Assembly (NCBI GenBank): GCA_038373865.1
Contig: JAXGGA010004468.1
Coordinates: 1 to 64,000, forward strand
Direction: 5' to 3'
Length of the DNA: 64,000 bases
Source: Uloborus plumipes
Taxonomy: Eukaryota; Arthropoda; Arachnida; Araneae; Uloboridae
Part shown: positions 46,375-59,999 of the stretch, piece by piece
Layout: the number at the start of each line of letters is the position of its first letter
Numbering within the stretch: the stretch's first letter is position 1
Made by a program: the position numbers and the translations under genes
Notes under the pieces: model-generated
Databases searched by the model: none
Told to the model about the DNA's origin: nothing
The model's input: only the letters and a program-made list of their open reading frames with translations

Positions 46375-47562
46375 GTGAGAGTTATTTTGTTAAAATATTT
46401 AGTATTTCACTTTGTTACAACAATCAAAGCTTTGTTATGTATGAGGTTATTTCATGATGCTAAACACTTTCATAAAAATGTATACTAAATTGTGTCTGTT
46501 AATATTTTCGCTTAGTCTTCACTCTGAGTCAGCCGTACTCAACCACAGATAGCCTACAGCCACATGGCCTGTCAAGCTCTTAAGAGCAGTCCAGTAAAAA
46601 AACACGGCAGAAAAAGGGAAAATAATAACATGATATTAACTTATTTAATGAAAATTTACTCTGAAAACTGTTCCTTTTTTTTTCAAGAAATTTCGACTTG
46701 GTTTTATATGAAAAAAGCATTTTTAAATGAATTCAGTAGCATAATTAAAGAGAAAATCGCTAATTTGCATTGATAGATTCTCATGTTGCAACCAGTGAAA
46801 TAGCTGTTGTGGCATGTCATGTGTGTGGTTTGCAGGAAAGAGAATTAAAGGTTGAGTACAGCTACTCTAGGTATTAGAAGATTCAAAGAAAGAGGTAGCT
46901 ATATAAGAGGTATTGGTAGTCATGCAAAAGTCATGAAGTCCACAAAACGCTTACAGATTTAACTAGCTAACTCACTTCATTAGATTATCCAATTGTTACA
47001 TGCTACAAATCATTTATATAAACTTCAGTGAACCTATTGTAAAAGTTAGAAAGCTATAAAAAATTCACTGTAAAATAACTTTTCTTCGTAGTTCAAATTA
47101 GTGATATCTAAAAAGTATAGTTATGGATTTGATGACTTTTTCTTGAATGCCAATTAGCCAACTAACTTTGATGTAAAAGGTCTTGGCCTGTAATAAATTA
47201 TTGATAGATGGGAAAAATCAATTTGATTAATGAGCTTTTGAATAGTGGATTAGTGCCAAATAAGGTATACGGTTTATTCGTCACAGTCATTCATACGATC
47301 ATTTCGTTTGAGACAGAAAATATTAACTAAATTGAAGAGAATAACTGCTTTACCCATTGTGAACTAATGATTGCTATATTTTAGAGTAGTATCCAAATAT
47401 CATTAATGATCAGTAAGACAAATCAATGTTGAGTTTTATGTGTATAATAATTTAAATATGATTATTACTTTCATTTTTTTACACAAAAAAAATCTTTTTT
47501 ATTTTGAAGCGTTCTTATTCACTCTTTAAGGTTTTTTTTTTTTTTAATAAAATCATTTTTAA
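46375..47562. other. No recognised gene or repeat
   Basis: AT-rich, short frames only. Confidence 0.5.
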
Positions 47563-47776
47563 CCTTCTGATGATCACAATTGTTTTAAAGAGCATGACAG
47601 CAAAAACCTCGGTGATCTTTACTCCAACTGCCTGTGAATGAGATTAACATGTCACTGCAATTCAAAGCAGAATTCGATAAAAGGGGTTATCTTGCACATG
47701 ACCATGACATCAATACCACAGCAGTTTGAAGTAGATTTTAATAAACCCTAACAATGTGTGATCGTCAGAAGTCTTT
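47563..47776. mobile_element. Small MITE with CTTCTGATGATCACA ends
   Basis: CTTCTGATGATCACAATTGTT near 47565 is inverted as AACAATGTGTGATCGTCAGAAG ending near 47774. About 210 bp between ends. The target duplication is not clear. Confidence 0.6.
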
Positions 47777-50700
47777 TCTTCTTCTGAGCCCTTTTCTTGT
47801 GCAAAAGCATTCTTGAGTAAACAACTCTTTGTATGTTATTTTGAGCAAAGATTTAAAAAATGAACTCTGCACTGGGTACAATTTCTTTTATAAGACATTT
47901 ACGAAAACAAGTTCACCGTTGTTTGGGGCACAAAAAATTGTATAATGTATAGTTATTAAAAGCTGATGGCAGTGATTAGATCCGTTTCCGGAGAATGTTG
48001 TAAGCTGTAAATGTATTCATGAAATATTTGCAAATGAAATGTACAAAGAGTGAGAAATTCATGGCATGTTCTTAAAAATATAAAAAATGTAACCGGGTAT
48101 GTCAGTGAAAGCATAATGTATTCTATACTTATCTCGCCTGGCGTGGGTGTGGTGCTAATTTTTTTCTTGATTCCATTTTATAAAAAACAATTTGAAAAAC
48201 AGTGTGTATCATTGTATAATAGCTAAGTGTATCATAAATATCTTTAAATTGAAATAATTGAAAAGTTTACTCATGTGGGGTCCATATCACACTTGGCGAA
48301 AAATGATCAAGAAGTTGCTCTTCTGTAAAAAAAGAAAGAAGAAAGAGAGAGATCTTGAATGTTTTTACAATTTTCTTTCTCTTTTGTTTCGCTCTTTATA
48401 TTTTAAGATGGAGTCGCCTAGTTCTAAAACTCCTTACTTCCAAAAACCAGAATTTCTTAGGAAAGAAAAATCTTATACAGTTCTCGAAATTTTAATTTTT
48501 TATAAATAATAGTATTTTGCAGTTTCCTTTGGAATTGGTAAAGCTGTTACCAGAAATGTTGAAGCTTTAGTTTATTATTGAAAAGGAAAAAATGTTAGAT
48601 ATAACTAGTTATGGGACTAAAGAATGGACTTAAACATGTTTTCGAACATTTCTTACTCCTCACATTAGGGATTGTGATTCAGTGTGGTTAAAATCAAAGA
48701 ACATTGAAATTCTCACAGAAAGATTTGTGAAAAAATTTGTTGCAGGGAAAAAAAAAAACGTAGTTTGCCCCCAGCATGGCGGCAACTCATGAAGTTGGTA
48801 TACCATCTATAAATTAATATATTAATTCCAAACATTTTATGTTTAGGCAAAACAAGTTTTGGAACTAGACAACTTTCAACTGCTCTCTTAAAAATAAAAA
48901 TTAATGAAAAAAGGCTATGAAAGTTGTAGATTAAAAAAATCCAAAGAGGATTTTGGAAGCATAACCCATGTCTACTGTTTAATTTTTCTCACAATCCAAA
49001 ACAGAATTTCATTAGGTGCAATCCTTTGCTCTCTCCTTCATGAACTTTAATAGATGTCTAAATTTATTAAAGTTTTACGTCCTAGTTATGAGATCATGAC
49101 ATTTATTTTCTGATGCCTTAATGCTGGGATTATACTTTTAAAATTTCATTTTGAACTGCCAGAAGTGGTATTTATATAGATGGAGAAGAGAGTATAAGAA
49201 AATAAAATGTGACTGCTAATATTTAGACTTTTTTCTCAATGTGAACTTTAGAAAAATAATTGTTGAAATATTCTTGTAAGTTTCTGCTTAAAGTTTTTTT
49301 AGAACTTTCTTCATTTTGTTGAAATATAAACATTATTTATTTTTGGCATGAGAAGTTAGCTGGGAAAACCTAAAAAATCAAAATTAAAGCAATTTTTTTT
49401 CTTAAGTTTTTTTTTATTATTATTTTAAATTTTACTTTACAATTTTTGCCTTGTAAAAACATTATATACAGCGGTTTGACCGCTCTTTTTATTTGCTAAA
49501 TTCTTAATCTTGGTGCATAAATATTTCTCATCAACTTAAAAAGTAACACACCTTCAATGCTATGGTAAATGCTTATTGAATTTTTACTTTAAGAGACTTA
49601 TGGAATCAGTAACTATGATCAAATTTAGTTTATTTTTAAAAAGAGTTTTACTTGAAGTTACTGAAAAATATTTTAAAATTTGCCAGCAAAAACTGATTAA
49701 CCAATTTAAAAAGAAAACTTTGCCGATGAAGTGAAAACTGTATATTTTCAGAGGAGTTTCAATTTTCTGCATTTTTAAAATGTTTGGTTATATTGTGATA
49801 TTCATTAGCTAATTTATTTTATTTCTTCAATCAGTTATCTTTCTGTGATATATTTCTAGTTATGTTGTTTTTTTACATACATTTTTTTTACTACTTTTTA
49901 CACTGTTATAATTTTGAAACTGAATTTTTCAAATTCTAAGAACTGTTTTTTTTTTTTTTTTTTTTTTTATTCATTCACAGAATAATCAATCGGAAATACA
50001 ATATTTCTTTTATTGTACATATTCAAAACATTTAAGATTTTATTTAAATTTTGTTTACAATTATTACTGAAATCATTTAATCAAAAAAAGGGGGGGGGGG
50101 GTAAAAAAACACTTCCTGAGCATTCACAAAACCTACATTTATTGCTGTGGAAGTGATGTTAATTTAAATTTTTTATTGATCTTTTTGAAAATTGGTGTTA
50201 TGAATTCAGTTGTGTAGTCTAAGGAGGATGCTGGTGATCCCCTTACTGTTACATTTTTACAGAATCATTTCTTCAATGTTTTATATTTTATTAGAAGCAC
50301 CCCCATCTTTTTGATTTTGTTAATCTATGCTTCCCCAGGATGACTACACTGTACAAATTCTTCGCTAATAATGTTTATTGTTATAATTATGTCATTAAAT
50401 AGGAATAAACTGGACTCCTATGGTTTATTCAGAGATATTTATAAAAAAAAGTTGTAAAAATGCAAATTTATTTGTTGTTGTATATTTACATCACCTACTA
50501 ACAAACAAATATTCGGTTAACATTGTGATAGTTTAAAATGGCATGACTTGCTGATGCAGGGCCTCCCTTGCCTTGAATAAATGAGGCCTAGGCACTAGTT
50601 AACACAGAGGCCTTTTTACTTTTTCCTAAAATTGACTCTCACAGTATTTTTTATTTGAATGTACAATGTATCAAAAAACAAAGTAATGAATTGCTATGTG

Positions 50701-52574
50701 ACATACTAGAACAAAAAACCTTGGTTACATCGAAAAAAGAAAAAAAAAGGCATATAAAGCAAAATATTAGAAATATTTTATTTCTATAGCAATAACCAGT
50801 TGTTAAGCCATCTCATTTAAATATGAAAACTACTTAACTAATAAATCAAGCTTTTTTCCTTGTACCCTAATATTTGCCCATCATTGAAACCAATTTTTCC
50901 TAACCTTAACCAATAATAATCGAATGTTTGTATGTTATTTGACTTTTTAAATTAGAACTGTGATTTTTGTTCAGGTTTTCTAGTTTATTAATTGTTGATG
51001 ATATATGTTACAAATATTTATAGCTGCAGGATTTTATTTTGCAGGTGAAATATTAACGAGATGTTGATTCCGTAATATTTTTCAATTTATGTACATAATT
51101 TTCCACAATAAATAACCCTACTGTATTTATTGTTAAATTTGGTACTTAGTTTTATTTTTGATCATGTGTTCTTCAATTAATCATCTGTATTTAGCTTTGT
51201 TATTTTTATTTTCTTATGTTTATTATATTTCTTTATTTTTTTTGACTACTTTTCTGGCAAGTTTATATTGTGAACTTATAAGTTTTTTCATGTGTTCTTG
51301 TATGTATTAGGAAGAGTGTTCTTATCAGTGATAACTTCTGCATTTGCTACTGTTGTTACCTGTTTTTATAAATCAGAATTTTAAAGAATATTTGCAATCA
51401 AAAAAGTGCAAATAGTTATCAAAGTTGGAGACTGGAAATTTTTGCTTTGTGTTACCAAAGTGAAGGCAAAGGTTAAAGAAAACATTTTTTTAAAATTTAT
51501 TTGACCTAATGTTTCTTTGTTATTTCCTACTTTTCGAGTATTTTTTGAAATTTACAAATTTGGTGTGCATTTACTGTGAAAATTCTCCACTGTATATGAC
51601 TTCTGTAAAAATTGGCACTACAGTGATATCTTTTTATAACGCATGTAAACATGTGAAAAAATAAATAAATAAGCCATGTTCTTCAAAGAGAAAGTTGATT
51701 AAAAAAGCTACCATCTTAAAAGCCTGGCGAGTAGATACATTTTAGAAATTTAATGCCATTGTTTAATATTGTCTTCCTTTTCTTTTCCATTTTAAGTAGG
51801 GCTATCAAACTTGTCCCCCCCCCCCTTCCTATAGAATCTTAATTTTTACTATGTTCCTTTATTGGCTTTTATCATAAAATTTACAAAATACTATCTTCCA
51901 TTGCATTCATCCATTATTCTCAAAAAATCTTGATCCTAAACTTATGATACGTAGTTGCTATTTGTAGCAACATTGATAAATGCTGGATGATTCAACTTAA
52001 TCTGTGACATGCATTTTTTATCTCAAATTTGATTCAATATCCCAAATTAATGACCTTTAATAAATAAATAAACAGGCATCAACTTTTTCTTTTGCTTTAG
52101 ACTATGTTGGTGTTTAAACCATCTTTTTATTACAGTATTAGTATTAATTTGCTTTTTAAAGGGAATTTTATGCTTTGTAAGAGAATATTGTCAGAAAGGT
52201 TGAGTATTCATTGTATGGGCTTTCAATTTCTTCGGTTGTTGCTATAAAAATTTGTGCTGCACCAGGTTAATGAAGATATAAGGGCAGAACGTGTGCAGTC
52301 AGGCCCGTTATTTGGGGGAGTTGTCAAATGCTCTCCCCCCAACTTTGGGAAATCAATGTATTTACATGTCAGTAGGCATGGTTTTTGCTATCTTTTGGGA
52401 TAATTTACATTGGGTCCTTCAGTGCAACATTTTGATTTTTCTACCTACTGTCTGCATGCATACAGATATAATATTAGCGGGTTAATGTTGAATTCTTGAC
52501 GCAACAAATTTTAATTTCTTGGATGATATTTTTACTCTTTAAAAATGACAAGAAATATGCAACAGTGTTTCATT
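47777..52574. other. No recognised gene; homopolymer-rich
   Basis: T-rich unique-looking sequence with long T (49947-49968) and G (50091-50101) runs. A CAGGGCCTCCCTTGCC segment at 50559 resembles a hAT end but has no partner. Confidence 0.5.
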
Positions 52575-52817
52575 GTTCCTCTAACCTTTAGGAACCAGGC
52601 GGCACACATGTTGTACCGTAAGTCTTTTTTTTTAGAGGACGGGGTTGAAATTTTCACTCAAACCCTTTGGAGCCGGGGATTCTTTCAAGGTTTCATACGT
52701 CCTGTACAACATTTTATACCTTCTTTTCTCAATGGAAAAGAAATCTGTGGTTCGACTGTCGTACTACCTGGGTTGAAAGAAAAATTTCCCAAAAACCGCC
52801 TGGTTCCAAGAGGCTAA
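52575..52817. mobile_element. Small MITE with GGAACCAGGCGG ends
   Basis: CTTTAGGAACCAGGCGG near 52586-52602 and its inverse CCGCCTGGTTCCAAGAGGC at 52797-52815 flank about 200 bp, part of which is open by chance. Ends are imperfect and no target duplication was identified. Confidence 0.6.
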
Positions 52818-55800
52818 ATCGAGGTGTAAGGATTATGAACTAGATTCATCCAGTCATTATTGCATAAATCTATAATCTAAATTTCCACTTTTGCTGGCAC
52901 ACACATATACACAAATTCTCTTACATAGTATAATCTCTCAAGAATTAGTTTGTCACTTGTTTATTTTAATTTTTGTTGTGTGTATGTGTGCAAAATTATC
53001 TTTGCATAATTGCAGTTTTTTTACAGCTCTATTTAAAAACCTTGTAGGATTCCTGAATTTAATTTAAATGGGTAATTGGGAATTTCTTTAAATGGTGTAT
53101 TGTTTGTGTATTAATTTACCACCCAATAACTAAATTCGTTTGATGCAGTAGGTATGGCATTTTTGACGTGAGGTCGGAAGGAAGGAAGGGAGGGTTTAGA
53201 ATAATACAAATACAAATGCGACGACCAGCAGCAGGCTTACTTCCCGTGATAGGCATCTAATTTTTCTCCCTTCTCTTTCTTTTCAAATTTTTTTTTCTCC
53301 GAAAATTTGGTCTAAAAAGTCCAAATTATGGAAAAAGCTTCAATAAAATTATACTTTGGCCAATAGCCATTAATAGTTGAATTATTATGTAACCATAATG
53401 ATATGTTTTCATTGCTATTTCAATCAGAGGTTGTTAAAATAAGCATCTCATAAGTTTTATTAGTTGTACAAATTTCTTATTCAATTAGTTTCCTTTGCAT
53501 TTTGTCTCAGAAAGCTTTGATTGGAAGTGGCGGTACATTTCGGTGTATTCAAGCTAGCACTTTCATGCATTCCACTGCCTACATCTGTTGCATTTCTGTG
53601 TGAGAAAGTGAAATCAATTTTTTGGGCAGCTCTCTTGTACCTCGTTAGTGGTAGAATTTTTCCTTCGGTCACAGTAGGTGCTCAAATTTGTCATTCTGGC
53701 ATAACTGGTACCTGACATCATTCCAAACCTAAACCCTCAATGAATGATAATTAAGTAGCTACTATTTTTTAGAACAAAAAATTCCAGAGTCTTTGAGGGT
53801 ATGGTATGAAGTGTTTTTACAAAAATATATATATATAAGATGGAGTTACTACGAACGCCTTTTTGAACAACTGCTAGTCTATGGTGCGCTCCACAATTAT
53901 GTGGAGTAGTGAACTTAGTGTAGGAATTTTCTTTAGTGTATTTGTAAAAGGTATTTCAATCTTCAGAATTTCTAGGTATTTTACGCTGTTGTATTGGCTA
54001 CTTGTGATCATAAGAAGATGAATTACCTTTCATTCCTGATTGCTATTATATGAGTTAGAAAACATACTAGATGAGCTACTAAGACTCTAAATGCTTTTAT
54101 TAAAAAGTGAAGTTTTTCAGTGTTATGGTCAATAATTTTTTTTTAAAGGATCAAAAATGCGATTTACAAAGAAAAAAAGTATAATTTTATGTTAAAAGAA
54201 ATCCTTTAAAAACCTTTTACCTGTAACCTGTATTGTGACCCCTGGTGGTAGTCTTTTGAGGCACATAAAAAAGGTATCTGTCTTGATTTGACCAAAAGGC
54301 TGGAATTAAATTTCTCAAAGTTAAAACGCCTACTTTAATGGGATGTTGCAGTTGTTTAAAATGGTGTTACTTATTGTTTTCTGATCTATTTTGAATGAAG
54401 TTTTATTTCCCAAATCAACTATCATGCTGTATGCAATTTTTGAGTGATTTGGAAAAGAAAAAATATATATTACCTTGATGCGAAGATGCAAAACTATTAC
54501 TGCTTAACTAAGAAGTTAGGGTAGCTATTATGTGTTTATTAAGAGAACTGTAAATACGTATAGAAAAGTGAGGCATTTACTTCTTTTCTGCTTTTGCTTT
54601 TTAAATTTAGGCCTTCCTTCCTGATATGGAGTTAATATTCTCCTCCTATCCTCAAGTAGAAGTGTAATGAGCAGGCTTGGAGCATATCGACTGTTAGTTG
54701 TAATTGGTTAGGAAAACAAGCTGAATTTGATTGTTTGTATGCATATTAACTTCCTAAGTTCTGAGGGCAGTTTACTCTTTCCTTCTATTTACTCCTACTT
54801 CTACACATCCACAGTTGTTTATCCCTCCCTATTAATTTAACTTCTCTTTTATGACAAAAAAAAAAAAAAAAAAGCTCATAACAGAACAAAATGCGCCATG
54901 GAGCAGTGAAGAATTCAGTTGATGAGTTTAATTCATTATCTCGTTAGAACAGTCGACTGGATGCATTTCTGAAACTGAGACATATATCTTTAATCAGAAG
55001 CTTTTTCAAGTGGTTGTACTGATTTAATAATAATTTGCACCTTTTAATTTGATTAAAAATAATCAGCTTTTACCTGGCTGGTACTTTATGTGAATTTGAT
55101 CCAGTCAGTGATCCTTCCATGGAAAATCTTGATGTTCTAAAAGTTGTATACGTTTGGGGTATTAAACGAAGCATCTGTTGATAAAAGATATATGGTGTGC
55201 TTTCTGGTAGTTTTAAATAAGTAGAAATGATTTAACATGTTTGTTTTTTTCAACTGGCAATTGTTTATATATGTCATAATGTAAATGAAGAATCGATACT
55301 GCATGTTTTAAAGGTCTTTTAAAAAAGGCAACTGTTATATTTTCCATTTGTTATAACTAGAAGTGTTCATAATTTTGTATTTTGAAAACTATGCATTGGT
55401 TTCGAGTTTATTAAACCCTTCCACAAATGTTCACTTTTTATGAAGTTACAATCGACCTTTTTGTATGTTTGAAAACAACCTGTTTACTATATTTAATGTT
55501 AAAAGCTTTAAGAATAGTTTATTTTACTGGGAAAAGTATAACATTTCAATGCTGAATGTTGTGGCGATTGGCCAATAAATTACATTCATATTCGATTGCA
55601 ATCTGTTACAATGAAGCAGTTGTGATGTGTTCCAAGCCTGACTGTAAATGGTGTTTTTCAAATGTTTATACATATATATATAAATATATTTAGATATATA
55701 TGTATATATAAAAGAAAATCATTTTATAGCAATTATGATTCTTCTGGTAAACAGTATAGAATTCTATTATGAAGCATGAAGTTTCACTCAATTTTCAAGG

Positions 55801-56379
55801 ATCCTCCACTGTGAAAATGCAGGGGGCTAGTCGGATTGCTCATATGAACTTCTAGCGTGTGCACTGTTTTCATTTGATATTTTTTTTAACAATCTAGAAT
55901 ATTAAGGTTTATTGATGTGCCAACATTCATCAATCTGTTACTGTGCCAAAAGGTGTTGGTGCTTTTACTTTTGGCCAAGTCAAGTTTACAAACGATCAAA
56001 AATGTGAATCTAAAAAAGTTGTTCCACGAAAGTGATTCACTGTCTTTTACAGATTTTTTGTTTAAAGTAAGACAGCCATGCTTAATAGCCTGGCAGATTT
56101 TTATTTGAATTATTAATAAAAGCCAAAGACTAAGCTCACTTCTTGTTTGTTTATTTTGTGTATTATATTGTTTTTATTGATTGTTGAATCTCCTGCTAAA
56201 CTAGACACAACTTAATCCTGAGGGGTCAAAATTATTAACCTGGCTTGGGTAGTTGTTGACGAGTGAAACAGCTGGATTAAGTTTGCAATCTGGAGTTGAT
56301 GGGCTATACTTTTACTGAAAACGTTTTCAAATTAGATGTGTAGTGTAATAAATCACACTTTGGGTCGTTTTGAGAGCCC
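52818..56379. other. No recognised gene; downstream stretch
   Basis: AT-rich, (TA)n runs at 53826-53838 and 55671-55708, (A)19 at 54857-54875. Poly(A)-type signals at 55575 and 56115. Confidence 0.5.
56115..56120 (+). terminator. Candidate poly(A) signal
   Basis: AATAAA followed 25-45 bp later by T/GT-rich TTCTTGTTTGTTTATTTTGT, a good cleavage-site context on the + strand. It lies 8 bp-duplication-close to the border where transposon density rises again. It could end a very long 3' UTR of the CIDE-N gene. Confidence 0.35.
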
Positions 56380-56640
56380 CGCAGGTTCAGTGGCGGATCA
56401 TGGGATTTTGAGGCCCCAGGCGCAACCTGATCCGGAGGCCCCCCTAATTGACCAAACTACAAATGGGATAGCTCACTAATATGAACGATGCAGAAAATCA
56501 CAACTTTTTTGTTGGGAATTAAAAAGCTCGGGGGGGGGGGGGGAACGAATTATTTTTAATTTGTCTAATATATTTCTAACAATAGATAAATGCAAAAAAA
56601 TGAAATTATTATTAAAGTTTTGTTGCACAATAATGAATTA

Positions 56641-56719
56641 AGGAAACCCAGAAAGTTTCAATCTGATTTTATTAATACTGATTTTATTAATACTATTTTA
56701 TTAATACTGATTTTTGCAA
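56641..56719. repeat. Short tandem repeat TGATTTTATTAATAC
   Basis: About four imperfect 15-bp copies in a row. Confidence 0.6.
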
Positions 56720-58019
56720 CTATTTCTTAGAAACCACTTTCTCAAGATTTGGATAATAACGTAAGCTGCTACATGTGTCGGCTTTTCAAGCTGTAGGCAC
56801 CACTTTAAAGCCATGGTTTTCAACCCATGCTCTAGGCATACATTTTGCCTCATTTGAATGCATTATTCATCATGCCAATCAATGCAATCAAATAAAAATA
56901 TTTTGTAATTGAAGACTCGCACATTTGCGACTAATTGCTTCCACTGAAAATTTTAATACATTTGCATCTGCATTGATTCACGTAAAATTATCGTTGACTT
57001 TCACTAAATGATTATCTTAAATGTATTGAGATTTTTGGAAATAATATAACAGTAGCTCAGTTTGTTGTAATTTGAATTTTCAGCTCAAATATTCAAAGCA
57101 TTTCTCAGATAGTTGAAATTTTCTTTTCACAAAGCACTAATTTAGACAATTCTTGATCCCCTTCCCCCCCTGCTAATATTGCATCCAGTGAATCATGTCA
57201 TGGAAAATCATGGATTTCAAACTCTAATTGTAGCAGCTACCTTGCATTTTGTAAAAGTTTGTGTTTGAAAAGCTGCATAAATCTCTTACATTTATCCAAA
57301 TTGTCTACATGCAATTATTTTTAATAAGAGATAATCTTCGATGTGAAAAGTTCTTCCCCTTAGACTATTTTGGAGGAGGAGATTTTGAAAACTTTGGCAT
57401 ATCTGTCCTGAATTTTAGCCCCTGGATATGTAGTTTAGGAAATTGATTAATTCACTTTTACAAAATTAAGTTTTTCTCTTAATTTTACCAAAACCTAACT
57501 GTACTAAAGTAAGTAGAAGTAGCATCGAATTAGAACGCCTTGCCTTGTATTGAAATCCGTTTTAGCTTTTTTGTTTCCTTGAGAAAGATAGTAAGTTGAC
57601 CCTTTTTTTAACTTAATGTGTTTGTATAATACACATTTTATACTTTTTTCTGCAAGATGCAGCCTCAAAGATTCTAGTGCATCTTGTACTCAAAGAGTAC
57701 TTGAATGTCCAGTGTTTAATATAAAATTGCCGCTAGCCTTGGAATTGTCATGAAGAAGAAAAAAAGTTCAGATCATAATTTTTTTTTTTTTGAAAATTGT
57801 TCTTAGTCTTGATTTTGAAATGTAATGATAAATGCTTCAAAAATATTTTTTGGGGTAAAAAAAATGCTTGAAAATACAGGTGTGTTGGTGTAACCCATAA
57901 AATTCATGCATATTTGATGATTAATAAATAATTTTGAGGTCCTTAATTTTTTTGAAAAAGGTTCTTAGAAAGTCTTTATTTTTTGTTTTGAAAAAGAAGT
58001 GGGAACCCTGTATATATAT

Positions 58020-58575
58020 ATAATACGCACTTGAAAATGCGTACTTCCGAAGTTCGAAAAACCAGACAGTTTTTTAAAGAGTAAAGAAATATTGCTATAG
58101 AAAAATGGAAGGGGGGTCCGGGGGTTCGCCCCCGGAAATTTTCATAAATTGTACCTCTAAAAACTCCATTCTAGACTATCTTGGTAATGTTCGATCTCTT
58201 CCTCAGTCAGTAAAACACGATTCCCGGCCATTTTTAATAATGTGAAAGAAAATGATAGGATACAGAAATTCTTCCCAGCGATTTTTTCGAAATTTCAGTT
58301 CCAAAAACGCAATTTCAGACAAATTTCGATCATAATGGGAGGTTTAGCGGCCTACCTCCGGAAATTTTTGACATTTATTTCCTAAAAAAGACAATCCTTA
58401 ATGGTTCTGGGAAGGGGAGGGGGATGGCAATGAAGCACACACAATGATATTCACTGGAGAATCGTACTTTTTCATTCTGGGAGTTTTATATTTTTCCATT
58501 TCATTTTTGCATTTTTGAACCAACGTTTCGAGGGGGGTTTTGTCCCCAAAACACCCCCCATAGGTACGCCACTGC
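58020..58575. mobile_element. Right end of another hAT copy, nested
   Basis: Ends AGGTACGCCACTG at about 58563-58575 (inverse CAGTGGCGTACCT) after C/G-rich blocks GGGGGTTCGCCCCCGG and GGGGTTTTGTCCCC, the usual hAT subterminal style. No matching left end was found, so this is a truncated copy. Left limit approximate. Confidence 0.5.
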
Positions 58576-58920
58576 CCTATTCAATACTGCAATTACAATT
58601 AGATCACTATTCAATATCAGGCCGAAACTAGTAACATGCAAAAATAATGTAAGGAATGAATATATCTTTTTTTTTTTTTCAAAATCTGCGTATAATATGA
58701 AAAGTTTTTTTAAATGTTTGAACGCTAAATGCATATTAATTTTCTTTAAATTCAAGATAAAAAAAATGTAAAATTTTAACGTAAAATATAACTTAAACAA
58801 GTGTTCATTTATTTTCTGATTTTACTACAAAAAATATATGAAGCAAATTTCAAGTTAAACATGCAAATATTTTTCAAAATAATGATCATAAGTTCATTAC
58901 ATAAATTAAATTTTAGGAGT

Positions 58921-58980
58921 TTATCATTATTATTATTAATAGTAATAGTAGTAGTAATAATAATAGTATTATTATTTTAG
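58921..58980. repeat. TAA/TAG microsatellite
   Basis: Imperfect (TTA)n/(TAG)n run with ATTATTATTATTAATAGTAA-like sequence. Confidence 0.7.
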
Positions 58981-59121
58981 TTATATGCACAGACTTAAGA
59001 GACAGATTCATTTTTGCTGTAAATAGATTCTCAAAATAAGTCAGAATCAAATATGAAAGAATGTAAGGTGCGGACATAATATTTCTTTCGAAAAAAAGCT
59101 AAAACTAGATTTAGTATTAAG

Positions 59122-59160
59122 CAGGGTCGGCCCGACCTAAAAATTTCGCACAAGCAGAGA
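59122..59160. mobile_element. hAT-type terminal sequence (left end)
   Basis: CAGGGTCGGCCCGACC is a typical hAT terminus. It lies about 315 bp before the end of the minus-strand transposase remnant, as expected for the 3' side of a hAT transposase gene. The opposite end was not found. Confidence 0.45.
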
Positions 59161-59436
59161 ATTATTTGGCTCCCCCTGCCACACCCCCTGTTTTTTTTTT
59201 TTTTTTCAATCACACATGATTGACTAAGACAAAAGTATTTTTTTTTCAAATGAACTGGAATATTTATTTGCATTGCTATAATAATTTTAAAATTAAAATC
59301 AGTGATTGTAAAAAATAAAAATAGCAGTATATTATAAAACTAATAATATAAAAATAGTAAATTAGGGTAAAATATCATTCTTAAAACACCCCCTTGTGCA
59401 ACATCATAGTAAAATAAAAAGTTTTATAAAATGTTC

Positions 59437-59664
59437 TTATAAAACCAGTCTTCTTGCTTTAATTTCTGCAAAATCTTTCAAAATGATGTCCGTATCGATA
59501 TTAGACAAGATGTCTTTTTCAATAGACAAAGTGGCTAGAACACATAGTCTTTCCTGTTTAGAGAACTGAGATAATTTATTACTATTTTCAATTTTGAGAA
59601 ACTTATATCCCCACTGGCGGACTGAAATTAATAACGTTAAGATAATTCGTAAATTGCAAAACAA
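59437..59664 (-). pseudogene. hAT transposase C-terminal (hATC dimerisation) remnant
   Basis: Reads ...SNKLSQFSKQERLCVLATLS IEKDIL...DIILKDFAEIKARR. This matches the end of hAT transposases of the zf-MYM/DUF4371 type, where the pattern is S-x-ER-L-x-x-LA-x-LSIE-x-D followed by an FA-x-x-KARR tail. Only about 75 of 600-800 residues remain. The region upstream on the minus strand (59665 to about 60300) has no matching blocks, so the gene is truncated. Confidence 0.75.
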
Positions 59665-59824
59665 TAAAGCGAAATATGTATTTATTTTCTTTTCTCACCT
59701 ATTCTGATTGTAGCTTGTTTCCTTCGCAGCTTGATAGAGCAGGAGTAGTTGATACAAAAAAAAAACTTTTTATAACCTTTTTTTGTTTTTCACGTTACTC
59801 GGATAAAACGTCCGAAACCAAGGG

Positions 59825-59985
59825 TCCAAGTCCAAGGTCCACGGACTGAAGATCCACGTTCAAAAGGTCCAACAGACAGAAGGTCCGGCAGACTTAAGAA
59901 GCTCCAACAGACATAAAATCCAAGGGTCATAAGGTCCGACAGACACAAAGTCAACAATTTTGGACAACTAAGACATAAGGTCCAG
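59825..59985. repeat. Minisatellite AAGGTCCGACAGACATA, ~18-bp period
   Basis: At least seven degenerate copies: AAGGTCCAACAGACAGA, AGGTCCGGCAGACTTAAG, AGCTCCAACAGACATAAA, AAGGTCCGACAGACACAA and others. The array loses register at both ends. Confidence 0.8.
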
Positions 59986-59999
59986 TTTTCTCAGCAGGA

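Noticed and set aside
50559..50620. CAGGGCCTCCCTTGCC as a complete hAT insertion
   Set aside because: No opposite end or 8-bp duplication found.
38710..54556. Excess of Pumilio-type TGTANATA sites as proof of a 3' UTR
   Set aside because: About eight or nine sites in 18 kb is close to what the AT-rich base composition gives by chance.
59825..59985. CRISPR-like array
   Set aside because: No spacers; repeats are adjacent and degenerate, in eukaryotic DNA.
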